Of a stretch of DNA of 64,000 nucleotides, positions 35,764 to 45,354 are shown in pieces. The translations under genes and the position numbers were made by a program. How positions within the stretch are numbered: position 1 is the stretch's first letter; the number at the start of each line of letters is the position of its first letter. The notes under the pieces were generated by a model, which worked only from the letters and a program-made list of their open reading frames with translations, made no database searches and was not told where the DNA came from. This DNA is from Raineyella sp044508675 (GTDB lineage Bacteria; Actinomycetota; Actinomycetes; Propionibacteriales; Propionibacteriaceae), in contig JBIQHF010000003.1 of the NCBI GenBank assembly GCA_044508675.1, positions 124,001 to 188,000 on the forward strand. The letters run 5' to 3'.

Positions 35764-35769
35764 ACGCTA
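35764..35769 (-). promoter_or_regulatory. -10 box of leaderless YbjN-type gene
   Basis: Minus-strand TAGCGT, then 7 nt, then GTG 35756. Confidence 0.5.
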
Positions 35770-35903
35770 GCGCACCCCTGGTCATCCCTCGCAGCCTCCC
35801 CCGCAGGCTCCCGCGCCAGCCGGTCGCGACGATGCGCACCCACCGACGCGGGCCCGGCACCGACGCGGGGCCCCCACACCGTGGTCCCGGCACCGGGACC
35901 GGG

Positions 35904-36827
35904 CTACGACAGCACGGCGGCGATCCCGAGGATGCTGAACACCGACAGGACCGTGGTGACGAAGATCGCGTCCCGAGCCATCACCACACCGCGCCCGTAC
36001 TGGCTGGCGACGACGAACACGTTCTGCGCGGTCGGCAGGCCGGCCATGATCGTCACGGCCAGCAGGTCGGCCGGGCCCAGGTCCAGCACCAGCACGCCGA
36101 ACGCCCAGGCGACCAGGGGCATCACGGCGAGCTTGAGGAACGTCTGCCAGGCCAGCACCGGCCCGGTCGCCCGGCTCGGCTTGGGGCCCAGGCGCAGCGA
36201 GATCCCGAAGGCCATCAGCACGGTCGGCACCGCCATCGACCCGACCATCTCCATCGGCGTGGCGAGCAGGGTGGGAATGTCCACCCCGGTCACCGACAGC
36301 AGCACCCCGGCCAGGGTGGCGATGGTCAGCGGGTTGCGGACGTAGCGGCGCACGAATCCCCGGAGGGTGAAGCGCCGGTCGGTGCCGGTGGTCAGGTCGA
36401 GCAGGGCCAGCCCGACCGGTTGGAGGAACAGCAGCTGGGCGAGCATCACCGGCACGACCCGGGTCGGTGAGTCCAGGACGTACGTGGCGATCGGCAGGCC
36501 GAGGTTGCCGGCATTCACGTACGCCGAGGCGAACGCCCCGGTGATGGTCTCGGGCAGCGGCAGCTTCCACACCCACTTCACCGAGGCCAGCCACATGGCG
36601 GTCACGACCGTGACGGCCACCAGGGAGGCGGCCAGGTCGACCGACAGGATGGCCGAGACGTCCTCGCCCGCCAGCATCGTGACGAACAGGACCGGCATGG
36701 CCACGTAGAACGACAACCGGCTGAACATGTTCTGGGTCTGCTCGGTGAAGATGCCGAGGTGGGCCAGCAGGAAGCCGGTCGCGACGACGACCCCGATCAC
36801 GAAGAACCCCGACAGTACCCCCAGCAC
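35904..36827 (-). CDS. AEC family (auxin efflux carrier-like) transporter
   Basis: This integral membrane transporter of the AEC family has about 307 residues and about ten hydrophobic helices. The two inverted five-helix halves are visible, with SAYVNAGNLGLPIA in the first half and MAGLPTAQNVFVVASQYG in the second; the Asn/Gly-Pro crossover motifs are typical. Bacterial members often carry malate or malonate, but the substrate cannot be assigned. GTG 36827 is proposed as the start because TAGAGT ends exactly 6 nt upstream. The ATG two codons earlier (36833) directly abuts that -10 box. Confidence 0.88.
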   Translation of the reverse strand: MLGVLSGFFVIGVVVATGFLLAHLGIFTEQTQNMFSRLSFYVAMPVLFVTMLAGEDVSAILSVDLAASLVAVTVVTAMWLASVKWVWKLPLPETITGAFASAYVNAGNLGLPIATYVLDSPTRVVPVMLAQLLFLQPVGLALLDLTTGTDRRFTLRGFVRRYVRNPLTIATLAGVLLSVTGVDIPTLLATPMEMVGSMAVPTVLMAFGISLRLGPKPSRATGPVLAWQTFLKLAVMPLVAWAFGVLVLDLGPADLLAVTIMAGLPTAQNVFVVASQYGRGVVMARDAIFVTTVLSVFSILGIAAVLS

Positions 36828-36833
36828 GCGCAT

Positions 36834-36839
36834 ACTCTA
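36834..36839 (-). promoter_or_regulatory. -10 box deciding the AEC start
   Basis: Minus-strand TAGAGT is immediately followed by ATGCGCGTG. The usual 6-nt gap points to the GTG rather than the ATG. Confidence 0.5.
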
Positions 36840-36953
36840 GGTGGGTCCGGGGGCACCGGCACCCCCGCAGGGGCCGTGGGACAGGCCGTACCCGACCGTG
36901 CCCCGGACGGTCGAGGGCCGAGTGCCTGTCCCGGGTCCTGCGATACTGGTCCC

Positions 36954-38267
36954 ATGAACGACCCGCAGCAGCCCGCACAGCGCTCCGGTGGCGTCGGGCT
37001 TCCCCCCGCCACCCCCTTCGGTGCAGGCCCGGCCGGACCCGCCGCCCCGTCCGGCGGGAGCCCCCGGAGAGCGGCCCCGATCCAGGCGGACGAGACCAGC
37101 ATCCAGCCGCGGGTGCCCCGGTCCCCGCGACTGGCCGGCGAGTCGTCCGAGGCCGGCTCGGGACCGTACCCCGGCGAGGACCCCGACCGGACCAGCGAAC
37201 TGCCCCGGGTCGACGCAGAACCCCCCACCACGCCTCCCCCGCCCCGCCCCCCGGAGGACCGCCCTCGCACCGCTCGGGGTCGCGGACCGCGGCGCCGAGG
37301 CCTCCTGGTGGCCATCGGGATCGTGGCGCTGGCCCTGGTCGGCGGGATCCTCGGCTGGCAGTACTCGCTGTCGCAGCGCTTCGGTGACACCCTGGCTGCC
37401 GACCAGCAGGCGGCCCGCCAGGTCACCGAGGACTACTACACCGCCCTGCAGGACGGCGATGCGCAGGCGGCGCTGGCCACGGCGGCCAACCAGCCCGAGG
37501 AGACCTCCCTGCTGACCGACGAGGTGCTGACGATCTCCCAGGAGGCCGGCGGCATCCGCGACTTCACCATCGGCGACGCCACGCTCGAGCAGGGCCGCCG
37601 CACGGTCGGCGACACCGGCACCGTGGCGGTCACGTACAGCGTCGGGGACTCCCCCGTCCAGATCGACCTGCCCGTCACCCGGGACGGCGAGGACTGGAAG
37701 GTCACCACCGCCACGTCCAGGGTCGAGCTCGGCTCCGGCCTCCCGCTGACGGTCAACAACCAACCCGCCGGCGCCGGCACGGTCGAGCTGCTCCCCGGCA
37801 CCTACACCGTCGGGAGCGGGTCCGGGTTCGTCGAGGTCTCCGACCCGCAGCTCGTCGTCACCGCCCCCGACCCGATCGGGGCCGACGACCAGACCTGGTC
37901 CCCGGACAACGCGACGATGGCCGACGACACCCAGGAGAGGGTGCTGGCCGCAGCCGAGGCCTCGCTCGACAAGTGCCTGGCCCAGAAGGCGCTGCACCCC
38001 GAGGGCTGCCCCCTCAACATCTCCGCGCCACAGAACGGCACGATCGACACCAACACGATCACCTACACGCTGCTCAACGACCCCTGGTCGAATGCCGAGG
38101 TCACCATCGAGCCCGGCGTGCGGGCGAGCGCGACGGTCCACCTGGAGATCCGCTTCCAGGCCTCGGCGACCCTGGACGGGGTCGAGGGCGTGGCCGGGCA
38201 GACTTACACCATCGATCCGACGTTCCGTGCCGACCTGACCGGCCAGGAGGCGGTGGTCACCTGGTGA
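36954..38267 (+). CDS. Membrane-anchored protein with large extracytoplasmic domain
   Basis: I cannot assign this 437-residue protein to a characterised family. Residues 1-112 are a Pro/Gly/Ala/Arg-rich cytoplasmic segment. A single helix LLVAIGIVALALVGGILGW (about 118-137) follows, then an extracytoplasmic region beginning QQAARQVTEDYYTALQDGDA, which resembles DUF4878/NTF2-like lipoprotein domains. Beta-rich repeats follow (LPLTVNNQPAGAGTVELLPG). Two cysteines (DKCLAQKALHPEGCP) could form a disulfide. ATG 36954 lies 6 nt after GATACT, a weaker -10. A role at the cell surface is inferred only from topology. Confidence 0.7.
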   Translation: MNDPQQPAQRSGGVGLPPATPFGAGPAGPAAPSGGSPRRAAPIQADETSIQPRVPRSPRLAGESSEAGSGPYPGEDPDRTSELPRVDAEPPTTPPPPRPPEDRPRTARGRGPRRRGLLVAIGIVALALVGGILGWQYSLSQRFGDTLAADQQAARQVTEDYYTALQDGDAQAALATAANQPEETSLLTDEVLTISQEAGGIRDFTIGDATLEQGRRTVGDTGTVAVTYSVGDSPVQIDLPVTRDGEDWKVTTATSRVELGSGLPLTVNNQPAGAGTVELLPGTYTVGSGSGFVEVSDPQLVVTAPDPIGADDQTWSPDNATMADDTQERVLAAAEASLDKCLAQKALHPEGCPLNISAPQNGTIDTNTITYTLLNDPWSNAEVTIEPGVRASATVHLEIRFQASATLDGVEGVAGQTYTIDPTFRADLTGQEAVVTW

Positions 38268-38287
38268 GGGCGGCAGGTCCGGGCCGG

Positions 38288-39136
38288 TCAGGCCCCCTTC
38301 TTCGACCTGTCCTTCGGCGGGGCCGCGGTTCCGGCCGACGGCTCCTGCCCGGCGGAGCGTCCGCGCTTGCGGTCCAGCGAGGCCAGTAGCGCCGCCATCA
38401 GGTCGATCACCTCACCCCCCTCTGCCTGCTCAGCAGGCGGCGGCGCCTGCACCTGGGTGACGTCGCCGGCGGCGAGCCGGGCCTCGACCAACTCCTTGAG
38501 CTGGACCTGGTAGTCGTCGGTGTACGCCTCGGGGTGGAAGTCGTCGGACAGTTGGTCGACCAGCAGGTTCGCCATCTTCTGCTCGGACTCGGTGATCGCG
38601 ACTTCGGCCCGCCCGGGGAACTCCGGCTCGCGGACCTCGTCGGCCCACAGCAGCGCCTGCAGCACCATCAGCTCGTCGCGCACCCGCAGCACGCCGAGCC
38701 GGGTGCGCTGGCGCAGCCCATACTTCACCACGACCGTACGCTCGGTCTGCTCCAGGGTCCTGCGCAGCAACGCGTACGGCTTGGCCGCCTTCGGATTCGG
38801 TTCCAGGTAGTAGGCGTCACCGAGGATGAGCGGGTCGATCTGGTCGCTGGGGACGAACTCCAGGACCTGGATCTCCTTGGAGGCCTCCGCCGGCAGGGAC
38901 GCCAGGTCCTCGTCGGTCAGGATCACCGACCGGCCGTCCTCCTCGTACGACTTGTTGATGTGCTCGTACGCGACGATCTCGCCGCACACCTCGCAGCGCC
39001 GCTGGTAGCGGATCCTGCCGCCGTCCTTGTCATGGACCTGGTGCAGTGGCAGGTCATGCGAGGAGGTCGCCGCATACAGCTTGACCGGCACGTTGACCAG
39101 TCCGAATGAAATAGCTCCGGACCATATTGCCCTCAT
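38288..39136 (-). CDS. ku: Non-homologous end-joining protein Ku
   Basis: This bacterial Ku homodimer subunit, 282 residues, binds double-strand DNA ends and recruits LigD. The N-terminus MRAIWSGAISFGLVNVPVKL is the family signature, followed by RCEVCGEIVAYEHINKSYE, the core beta-barrel, and a lysine/arginine-rich C-terminal tail. ATG 39136 is preceded by GGAAGG; the in-frame extension to 39196 lies in the divergent promoter region. It is transcribed away from ligD, the standard partner arrangement. Confidence 0.95.
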   Translation of the reverse strand: MRAIWSGAISFGLVNVPVKLYAATSSHDLPLHQVHDKDGGRIRYQRRCEVCGEIVAYEHINKSYEEDGRSVILTDEDLASLPAEASKEIQVLEFVPSDQIDPLILGDAYYLEPNPKAAKPYALLRRTLEQTERTVVVKYGLRQRTRLGVLRVRDELMVLQALLWADEVREPEFPGRAEVAITESEQKMANLLVDQLSDDFHPEAYTDDYQVQLKELVEARLAAGDVTQVQAPPPAEQAEGGEVIDLMAALLASLDRKRGRSAGQEPSAGTAAPPKDRSKKGA

Positions 39137-39144
39137 GCCTTCCA

Positions 39145-39196
39145 TTGAACCTGACACGGCAAGCAGAAGATACCTACAGTGTGACCAGGGCAACAA
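39145..39196. promoter_or_regulatory. Overlapping divergent ku/ligD promoters
   Basis: For ku (minus): -35 TTGTTG (39196-39191), 18 nt, -10 TATCTT (39172-39167). For ligD (plus): candidate -35 TTGAAC (39145-39150), 18 nt, then GATACC (39169-39174). The two -10 regions overlap, so the genes may compete for or share control. No LexA box is visible here. Confidence 0.45.
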
Positions 39197-39222
39197 TTGG
39201 TCTGGCGTTCTGAGGGGGCATG

Positions 39223-41694
39223 ATGGCCGATGCGTCGTCCCGGATCGACATCGAGGGTCGCTCCCTGCGCCTGACCAATGCTGCGAAGGTGCTGTACCCG
39301 GCCACCGGGACCACCAAGGCCGACGTGCTGGACTACTACCTGGCGGTCGCCGAGCGCCTGGTCGGGCAGGCCTGGATGCGGCCGGCGACGCGCAAGCGGT
39401 GGCCCAACGGGGTCGGCACCGAGCAGGAGCCGGGGGAATCGTTCTTCACCAAGCAACTGGAGCGGGGTGCCCCGGGCTGGGTGGCGACCGGCACGATCGA
39501 GCACCAGCACCGTACGGTCACCTACCCGTTGGTGAACGACCGGCCGACCGTGGCCTGGCTGGCCCAGGTGGCGGCCCTGGAGATCCACGTGCCGCAGTGG
39601 CGGTTCGACGACGCCGGCGGGCACCTGCCGCCGGACCGGTTGGTGCTGGACCTGGATCCGGGTCCGGGCGCCGGGCTGCCCGAGTGCGTGGAGGTGGCGT
39701 TCACCGCCAAGGACCTGCTGGAGGACATGGGTCTGCAGGTCGTCCCGGTGACGTCCGGCTCGAAGGGCCTCCACCTGTACGCCGGGCTGGACGGCACCCA
39801 GCCCACGGACCAGGTCAACGCCTTCGCCCGCGAGTTCGCCCGGGCGCTGGAGGGCCTGCTGCCGACGCTGGTGGTCTGGGAGATGAAGAAGTCCCTGCGT
39901 GTGGGCAAGGTGCTGGTCGACTGGTCCCAGAACAACGGGAACAAGACGACCGTCTGCCCGTGGTCGCTGCGCGGCCGGACCCGCCCGATGGTGGCGGCGC
40001 CGCGCAGTTGGGACGAGCTCGCCGACCCGGGGGTGGCACACCTGGCGATGGGCGAGGTGCTGGCGCGCCTCGCCGACGGATGGGAGGACCCGATGGCCGC
40101 GCTGGCCCACGCACCGGACCCGCCGGCGACCGAGGCCCGCACGGGCCCGCAGACCTCGGGGGCGTCGGATCGGCTGTCGGCCTACCGCCGGATGCGCGAC
40201 CCAGGGCGTACCCCGGAGCCGGTCCCGACCGGCGTGTCGGGTCGCCCCGAGCAGGCGGCCCCGAGCTTCGTGATCCAGGAGCACCACGCGCGTCGCCTGC
40301 ACTGGGACTTCCGGTTGGAGCGCAACGGGGTCCTGGTGTCCTGGGCGCTGCCCAAGGGGCCGCCCACCGATCCGGCCCGGAACAACCTCGCCGTCCACGT
40401 CGAGGACCACCCGCTGGAGTACGGCAGTTTCGAGGGCGAGATCCCGAAGGGCGAGTACGGCGCCGGGCAGGTCACCATCTGGGGCTCCGGCACGATCGAG
40501 GTCGAGAAGTGGCGCGAGGGCAAGGAGGTGATCGTCACCCTGCACGGTCGCCCCGACGGGGGCCTGGGTGGTCGGCCGGCCCGCTTCGCACTGATTGCGA
40601 CCCGCGCCGGTGGCCAGGAGAAGAACTGGCTGATCCATCGGATGAAGCCTGCCCCGACCCGGACGTCGGGGCCCGCCCTCCCCCGCCCGGAGCAGGCCGC
40701 CCCCGAGCAGGCAACGGCCGCCGCCGGATCCACGGCCATCACCGGCCCGGACGTGGTGTTGCCGATGCTGGCCTCCCCCGGGACGCCCGGGTCGATGGAC
40801 TCCGAGGACTGGGTGTTCGAGATGAAGTGGGACGGGATCCGGGCGATAGCAGAGGTCCGGGACGGCGCCGTCCGCCTCACCAGCCGTACCGGTCGCGACA
40901 TCACCGCCGAGTACCCGGAGTTGTCCGAGCTCGCTTCCTGCCTGGGCGGCGACGGTCGGGTGGACGGCGAGATCGTCGCCCTCGACGAGGCCGGCAGGCC
41001 GAGCTTCTCGCTCCTGCAGCAGCGGATGCACCTCACCCGACCGGCCGAGGTCGCCGCGGCCCGGGCACGGGTGCCGGTGCACTACCTGGTCTTCGACGTC
41101 CTCGGTCGGGAACAGGCCTCCCTGCTGACCACCCGGTACGAGCAGCGCCGCGCGGTGCTGGAGGAGTTCGTCCAGGCGGGACGACATGTCCACGTGCCAC
41201 CGCTGTTCGACGTGTCGGTCCACGAGGCACTGGAGATCTCGGCCGAGCTCGGTCTGGAGGGCATCATCGGGAAGCGACGCACCTCGGTCTACCGGCCGGG
41301 GACGCGGTCCCGGACCTGGTTGAAGGTCAAGCACCGGGCGAGCCAGGAGGTCCTCGTGGTGGGCTGGCGCCCGGGCCTCAACGGGCGCGGTATCGGCTCG
41401 CTGCTGATCGGGGTCCACGATGACGGCGGGACGCTGGCCTATGCCGGTCGGGTCGGCAGCGGCCTGACCGGGCAGCAGCTCGACCTGATCGCCGGCAGGC
41501 TCGATGGCCTCGGCCGCATCGCCCCGACCGCCGAGGGCGTGCCGCCGGACGTGCTGGCCGATGCCCGCTGGGTGGAGCCGGTCCTGGTGGGCGAGGTCAC
41601 CTTCTCCGAACGTACGCCGGCCGGGATCCTGCGCCATCCGGTGTGGCTGGGACTGCGTGACGACAAGGACCCGGCCACCGTCTTCTGGGAGTGA
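39223..41694 (+). CDS. ligD: Multifunctional NHEJ DNA ligase LigD (Pol-PE-Lig)
   Basis: This 823-residue ATP-dependent ligase has the domain order seen in mycobacteria. The AEP polymerase domain (about 1-290) has catalytic LDLDPGPG and SGSKGLHLY. The 3'-phosphoesterase domain (about 340-480) shows EEHHARRLHWDFRLE-type histidines (HHARRLHWDFRLE) and EDHPLEYG. The ligase domain (about 515-820) has the AMP-lysine in FEMKWDGIRA, DGEIVALDEAG and EGIIGKRR plus WLKVKHR. With Ku it repairs double-strand breaks. GAGGGGG lies upstream of two adjacent ATGs; the second (39223) has better spacing than the first (39220). Confidence 0.95.
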   Translation: MADASSRIDIEGRSLRLTNAAKVLYPATGTTKADVLDYYLAVAERLVGQAWMRPATRKRWPNGVGTEQEPGESFFTKQLERGAPGWVATGTIEHQHRTVTYPLVNDRPTVAWLAQVAALEIHVPQWRFDDAGGHLPPDRLVLDLDPGPGAGLPECVEVAFTAKDLLEDMGLQVVPVTSGSKGLHLYAGLDGTQPTDQVNAFAREFARALEGLLPTLVVWEMKKSLRVGKVLVDWSQNNGNKTTVCPWSLRGRTRPMVAAPRSWDELADPGVAHLAMGEVLARLADGWEDPMAALAHAPDPPATEARTGPQTSGASDRLSAYRRMRDPGRTPEPVPTGVSGRPEQAAPSFVIQEHHARRLHWDFRLERNGVLVSWALPKGPPTDPARNNLAVHVEDHPLEYGSFEGEIPKGEYGAGQVTIWGSGTIEVEKWREGKEVIVTLHGRPDGGLGGRPARFALIATRAGGQEKNWLIHRMKPAPTRTSGPALPRPEQAAPEQATAAAGSTAITGPDVVLPMLASPGTPGSMDSEDWVFEMKWDGIRAIAEVRDGAVRLTSRTGRDITAEYPELSELASCLGGDGRVDGEIVALDEAGRPSFSLLQQRMHLTRPAEVAAARARVPVHYLVFDVLGREQASLLTTRYEQRRAVLEEFVQAGRHVHVPPLFDVSVHEALEISAELGLEGIIGKRRTSVYRPGTRSRTWLKVKHRASQEVLVVGWRPGLNGRGIGSLLIGVHDDGGTLAYAGRVGSGLTGQQLDLIAGRLDGLGRIAPTAEGVPPDVLADARWVEPVLVGEVTFSERTPAGILRHPVWLGLRDDKDPATVFWE

Positions 41695-41744
41695 TCGGGG
41701 TCTTTGGCAGTGATCCACGCTCGTTACGGCGGGGAAATGGGCGA

Positions 41745-41776
41745 TGGCCCCGACGAGCGGGTGCTCGCCGGGGCCA
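41745..41776. terminator. Bidirectional terminator between ligD and nrdJ
   Basis: Stem TGGCCCCG-a-CGAGC / GCTCG-c-CGGGGCCA (41745-41758 and 41763-41776) with a GGGT loop and one mismatch, between converging genes. Confidence 0.7.
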
Positions 41777-41797
41777 CTACCGTACGTCGACCGGGGA

Positions 41798-44641
41798 TCA
41801 GCTGCAGCCGCTGGTCGAGCCGCAGCCCTCGCAGACGTAGCAGGAACCACTCGGTCGCATCTTGGTACCGCAGGTGAGGCACAGCGGCGCATCGACGGCG
41901 GTGCCGGTCAGCTCCTCCATCAGCTCGGCGCTGGTGTGCGCGTCGTGCGGGACGGGCCGTGCGGTCTCCTGCACGATCGCCGTGGCCTCGACCTCGGTCA
42001 CCTCCTCGGCGGCCGCCCCGACCGCCGGCGCCTCCTCCAGCTCGTAGGTGCCGGTCTCCAGGTAGCGGGCCCGCTCGGCCGCGGTGTAGATCCCCAGGTC
42101 GGCCCGGTCGTCGAAGGACAGGTAGTCCAGCGCCAGGCGCCGGAAGATGTAGTCCATGATCGACTGCGCCATCCGGATGTCGGGGTCATCGGTCATGCCG
42201 GCCGGCTCGAACTTCAGGTTGGTGAACTTCTCCACGAAGGTGGTCAGTGGCACACCGTACTGCAGGCCGATCGACACGGCGATGGAGAAGGCATCCATCA
42301 CCCCGGACAGGGTCGAGCCCTGCTTGCCGAGCTTGAGGAAGATCTCCCCCAGCCCGTCGTCGGGGTAGGAGCCGGTGGTCATGTACCCCTCGGCGCCACC
42401 GACGGTGAACGACGTGGTGAAGCTGGGACGCTTCTTCGGCAGGCGCTTGCGGATCGGGCGGTACTCGATCTGGACCTGCGGCTCGACGACCTTGGGGGAC
42501 GACTTCTCCTGGGTCTTGGCCGTCGAGAGCGGCTGGCCGACCTTGCAGTTGTCCCGGTAGACGGCCAGGGCCTTCAGGCCGAGCTTCCAGCCCTGCATGT
42601 AGACGTCGGCGATGTCCTCGACAGTGGCGGACTCGGGCAGGTTCACGGTCTTGGAGATCGCCCCGGACAGGAACGGCTGTACGGCTGCCATCATCCGCAC
42701 GTGGCCCATCGGCTTGATCGCCCGCTGGCCCATGGCGCAGTCGAAGACCTCGTAGTGCTCGGGCTTGAGGCCGGGAGCGTCGACGACGTGACCGTTCTGG
42801 GAGATGTAGGCCACGATCGCCTCGATGGACTCCTCGGAGTACCCAAGCTTGGCCAGGGCCCGCGGCACCGTCAGGTTGACGATCTGCATGGATCCGCCAC
42901 CGACCAGCTTCTTGAACTTGACCAGCGAGAAGTCCGGTTCGATGCCGGTGGTGTCGCAGTCCATCATGAAGCCGATGGTGCCGGTGGGGGCCAGCAGCGA
43001 GGCCTGCGCGTTGCGGAACCCGTTCTCGCCGCCCAGCGAGATGACCTGCGCCCATTCCTTGGTCGCCGCGTCCTGGATGTCGGCGTCCATCGTGTTGACG
43101 GTGCGCAGCTCGTCGTTGGCGGCCCGGTGCTTGCGCATCACCCGCTGGTGGGCCTCCGCGTTGCGGGCGTAGCCGTTGTAGGAGCCGGCGACGGCGGCCA
43201 GCTCGGCCGAGCGGCGGTAGGCCGCGCCGGTCATCAGCGAGGTGATGGCGGCGGCCAGGGCACGGCCGCCGTCGGAGTCGTAGCCGTGACCGGTCGCCAT
43301 CAGCAGGGCACCGAGGTTGGCGTAGCCGATCCCGAGCTGGCGGTAGTTGCGGGTGGTCTCGGCGATCGCCTCGGTTGGGAAGTCACCGAACGTCACCGAG
43401 ATGTCCATCGCGGTGATGATCAGCTCCACGGCCTTGACGAACCGATCGATGTCGAACGAGTCCTCCGCGGTCAGGAACTTCATCAGGTTGAGGCTGGCCA
43501 GGTTGCACGAGGAGTTGTCGAGGCTCATGTACTCCGAGCAGGGGTTGGACGCGGTGATCCGGCCGGTCTCGCTGTTCGTGTGCCAGTCGTTGATCGTGTC
43601 GTCGTACTGCAGGCCGGGATCGGCGCAGGCCCAGGCGGCCTGGGCGATCCTGCCGAACAAGTCACGGGCGTCGACCCGCTCGATCACCTCACCGGTCAGC
43701 CGTCCACGCAGCGCGAACTCGTCCCCGTCCTCGACCGCGCGCATGAACTCGTCGGTGACGCGCACCGAGTTGTTCGCGTTCTGGTACTGCACCGAGACGA
43801 TGTCCTTGCCGTCCAGGTCCATGTCGAACCCGGCATCGCGCAGCGCGCGGATCTTGTCCTCCTCACGCGCCTTGGTCTCGACGAACTCTGCGATGTCGGG
43901 ATGGTCGACGTCGAGCACCACCATCTTGGCGGCACGCCGGGTCGCCCCACCGGACTTGATGGTGCCGGCGGAGGCATCAGCGCCGCGCATGAAGGAGACC
44001 GGGCCCGACGCGGTGCCACCGGAGCTGAGCAGCTCCTTGGACGAACGGATCCGGGACAGGTTGACGCCGGCACCCGAGCCGCCCTTGAAGATGCGCCCCT
44101 CCTCGGCGTACCAGTTGAGGATCGAGTCCATCGAGTCGTCGACCGACAGGATGAAGCAGGCGCTGATCTGCTGCGGAGCAGTGGTCCCCACGTTGAACCA
44201 GACCGGGGAGTTGAAGCTGAAGTACTGGTGCAGCAGCATCCAGGTCAGCTCGTCGGCGAAGACCTCGGCGTCCTTCGCCGTGGCGAAGTAGCCCTCCTCC
44301 TCACCGGTGGTGCGGTACTTCGCCACCACGCGGTCGATCAGCGTCTTGAGGCTGGCCTCGCGCTGCTCGGTACCCACCGCCCCGCGGAAGTACTTCGTCG
44401 TGACGATGGTGGAGGCATTCATGCTCCAGAAGTCCGGGAACTCCACCCCGCGCTGCTCGAAGACGCTCGCCCCGGTCTTCCAGTTGGTCTGGACGATGTC
44501 GCGCCGCTCCCACGTGACCTCGTCGTACGGGTGCATGCCTTCGGTGCTGAACACCCGCTCGACCACCAGACCGGCGACCTTGGTGGGCTTGGGACGAGCG
44601 GACCGCGACTTGGTGGTCGACAGACGCGTGTTTACGGACAT
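41798..44641 (-). CDS. nrdJ: Adenosylcobalamin-dependent (class II) ribonucleotide reductase
   Basis: This enzyme reduces ribonucleotides to deoxyribonucleotides using vitamin B12, 947 residues. Visible are RGAVGTEQREASLKTLIDRV in the N-terminal part, NSPVWFNVG, ISACFILSVDDSMDSI, GSGAGVNLSRIRSS, the active-site region NPCSEYMSLDNSSCNLASLNL, ASLLAPTGTIGFMMDCDTTG, and a C-terminal cysteine-rich CLTCGTKMRPSGSCYVCEGC zinc-ribbon-like tail that re-reduces the enzyme. It lies 110 nt downstream of nrdR on the same strand, so it is directly under NrdR control. No cobalamin riboswitch was recognised. Confidence 0.95.
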   Translation of the reverse strand: MSVNTRLSTTKSRSARPKPTKVAGLVVERVFSTEGMHPYDEVTWERRDIVQTNWKTGASVFEQRGVEFPDFWSMNASTIVTTKYFRGAVGTEQREASLKTLIDRVVAKYRTTGEEEGYFATAKDAEVFADELTWMLLHQYFSFNSPVWFNVGTTAPQQISACFILSVDDSMDSILNWYAEEGRIFKGGSGAGVNLSRIRSSKELLSSGGTASGPVSFMRGADASAGTIKSGGATRRAAKMVVLDVDHPDIAEFVETKAREEDKIRALRDAGFDMDLDGKDIVSVQYQNANNSVRVTDEFMRAVEDGDEFALRGRLTGEVIERVDARDLFGRIAQAAWACADPGLQYDDTINDWHTNSETGRITASNPCSEYMSLDNSSCNLASLNLMKFLTAEDSFDIDRFVKAVELIITAMDISVTFGDFPTEAIAETTRNYRQLGIGYANLGALLMATGHGYDSDGGRALAAAITSLMTGAAYRRSAELAAVAGSYNGYARNAEAHQRVMRKHRAANDELRTVNTMDADIQDAATKEWAQVISLGGENGFRNAQASLLAPTGTIGFMMDCDTTGIEPDFSLVKFKKLVGGGSMQIVNLTVPRALAKLGYSEESIEAIVAYISQNGHVVDAPGLKPEHYEVFDCAMGQRAIKPMGHVRMMAAVQPFLSGAISKTVNLPESATVEDIADVYMQGWKLGLKALAVYRDNCKVGQPLSTAKTQEKSSPKVVEPQVQIEYRPIRKRLPKKRPSFTTSFTVGGAEGYMTTGSYPDDGLGEIFLKLGKQGSTLSGVMDAFSIAVSIGLQYGVPLTTFVEKFTNLKFEPAGMTDDPDIRMAQSIMDYIFRRLALDYLSFDDRADLGIYTAAERARYLETGTYELEEAPAVGAAAEEVTEVEATAIVQETARPVPHDAHTSAELMEELTGTAVDAPLCLTCGTKMRPSGSCYVCEGCGSTSGCS

Positions 44642-44751
44642 AGCGAATCCCTCTCCGATGTCTGGAGGCTGTGTGCTGGATGGGTGAGTTGCTGGCTGCG
44701 TACTGGCTGCCGGGCGTGGTGGGGCTCGGCGTACTCGTTGGAGGGTCGGGC

Positions 44752-45222
44752 CTAGGAGATGCCGAGGGGCGACGTTGCCGAGTCCGCGCGCAGCGCCGCG
44801 ATCTCGATCTCGAAGTCATCGACGGATGTGAACTGGCGGTAGACGCTGGCGAAGCGTAGGTAGGCCACTTCGTCCAAGGTGCGCAGGGGTCCGAGGATCG
44901 CGACGCCGACGTCCTGGGAGGGGATGATCGTCTGCCCGGAGGCCCGGACGGTGTCCTCAACCTGCTGGCCGAGACGAGCGAGCTGGTCCTCGGTGACCGG
45001 GCGGCCCTTGCAGGCCTTCCGGACGCCCTGGATGACCTTGTCCCGATCGAATGGTTCGACCACACCGGAGCGCTTGCTGATCGACAGCTGCATCTGTTCC
45101 ACGGTGGAGAATCTCCGCCCGCACTCGGGACACTGGCGCCGACGCCGGATGCTGCAGCCGTCCTCGGAGGCCCGGGAGTCCAATACGCGCGAATCCTTGT
45201 GGTGGCAGAACGGACAGTGCAT
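44752..45222 (-). CDS. nrdR: Transcriptional repressor NrdR
   Basis: This nucleotide-sensing repressor of ribonucleotide reductase genes has 156 residues. The N-terminal zinc ribbon is MHCPFCHHKDSRVLDSR...CPECGRRF (CxxC pairs), followed by the ATP-cone domain KRSGVVEPFDRDKVIQGV through DEVAYLRFASVYRQF. It is first in an operon with nrdJ. Its own promoter region carries an NrdR-box-like sequence at 45355-45370, indicating autoregulation. Confidence 0.95.
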   Translation of the reverse strand: MHCPFCHHKDSRVLDSRASEDGCSIRRRRQCPECGRRFSTVEQMQLSISKRSGVVEPFDRDKVIQGVRKACKGRPVTEDQLARLGQQVEDTVRASGQTIIPSQDVGVAILGPLRTLDEVAYLRFASVYRQFTSVDDFEIEIAALRADSATSPLGIS

Positions 45223-45265
45223 GGCGGCTCTCTCCCACTCCCGGCTCGTCGGCCACCAGGCCTCC

Positions 45266-45339
45266 TGTGGGTAACCCTGAGGAGAACCTGTTGACCGGGT
45301 GTGGACAACACGTGGACAACAACCACAACCTGTGGATGA
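45266..45339. promoter_or_regulatory. Cluster of DnaA-box-like nonamers upstream of nrdR-nrdJ
   Basis: Four same-orientation nonamers read TGTGGGTAA (45266-45274), TGTGGACAA (45300-45308), CGTGGACAA (45311-45319) and TGTGGATGA (45331-45339). The second is the exact complement of TTGTCCACA, a consensus DnaA box; the others differ by one or two bases. They sit between the nrdR start and the NrdR box. E. coli nrdAB is known to be DnaA-regulated, so a cell-cycle link is plausible. Confidence 0.55.
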
Positions 45340-45354
45340 ACCACACCCTTGTAA

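Noticed and set aside
45323..45338. Second NrdR box at the standard spacing
   Set aside because: Only about half of the positions match the consensus, and the sequence is better explained as part of a DnaA-like nonamer.
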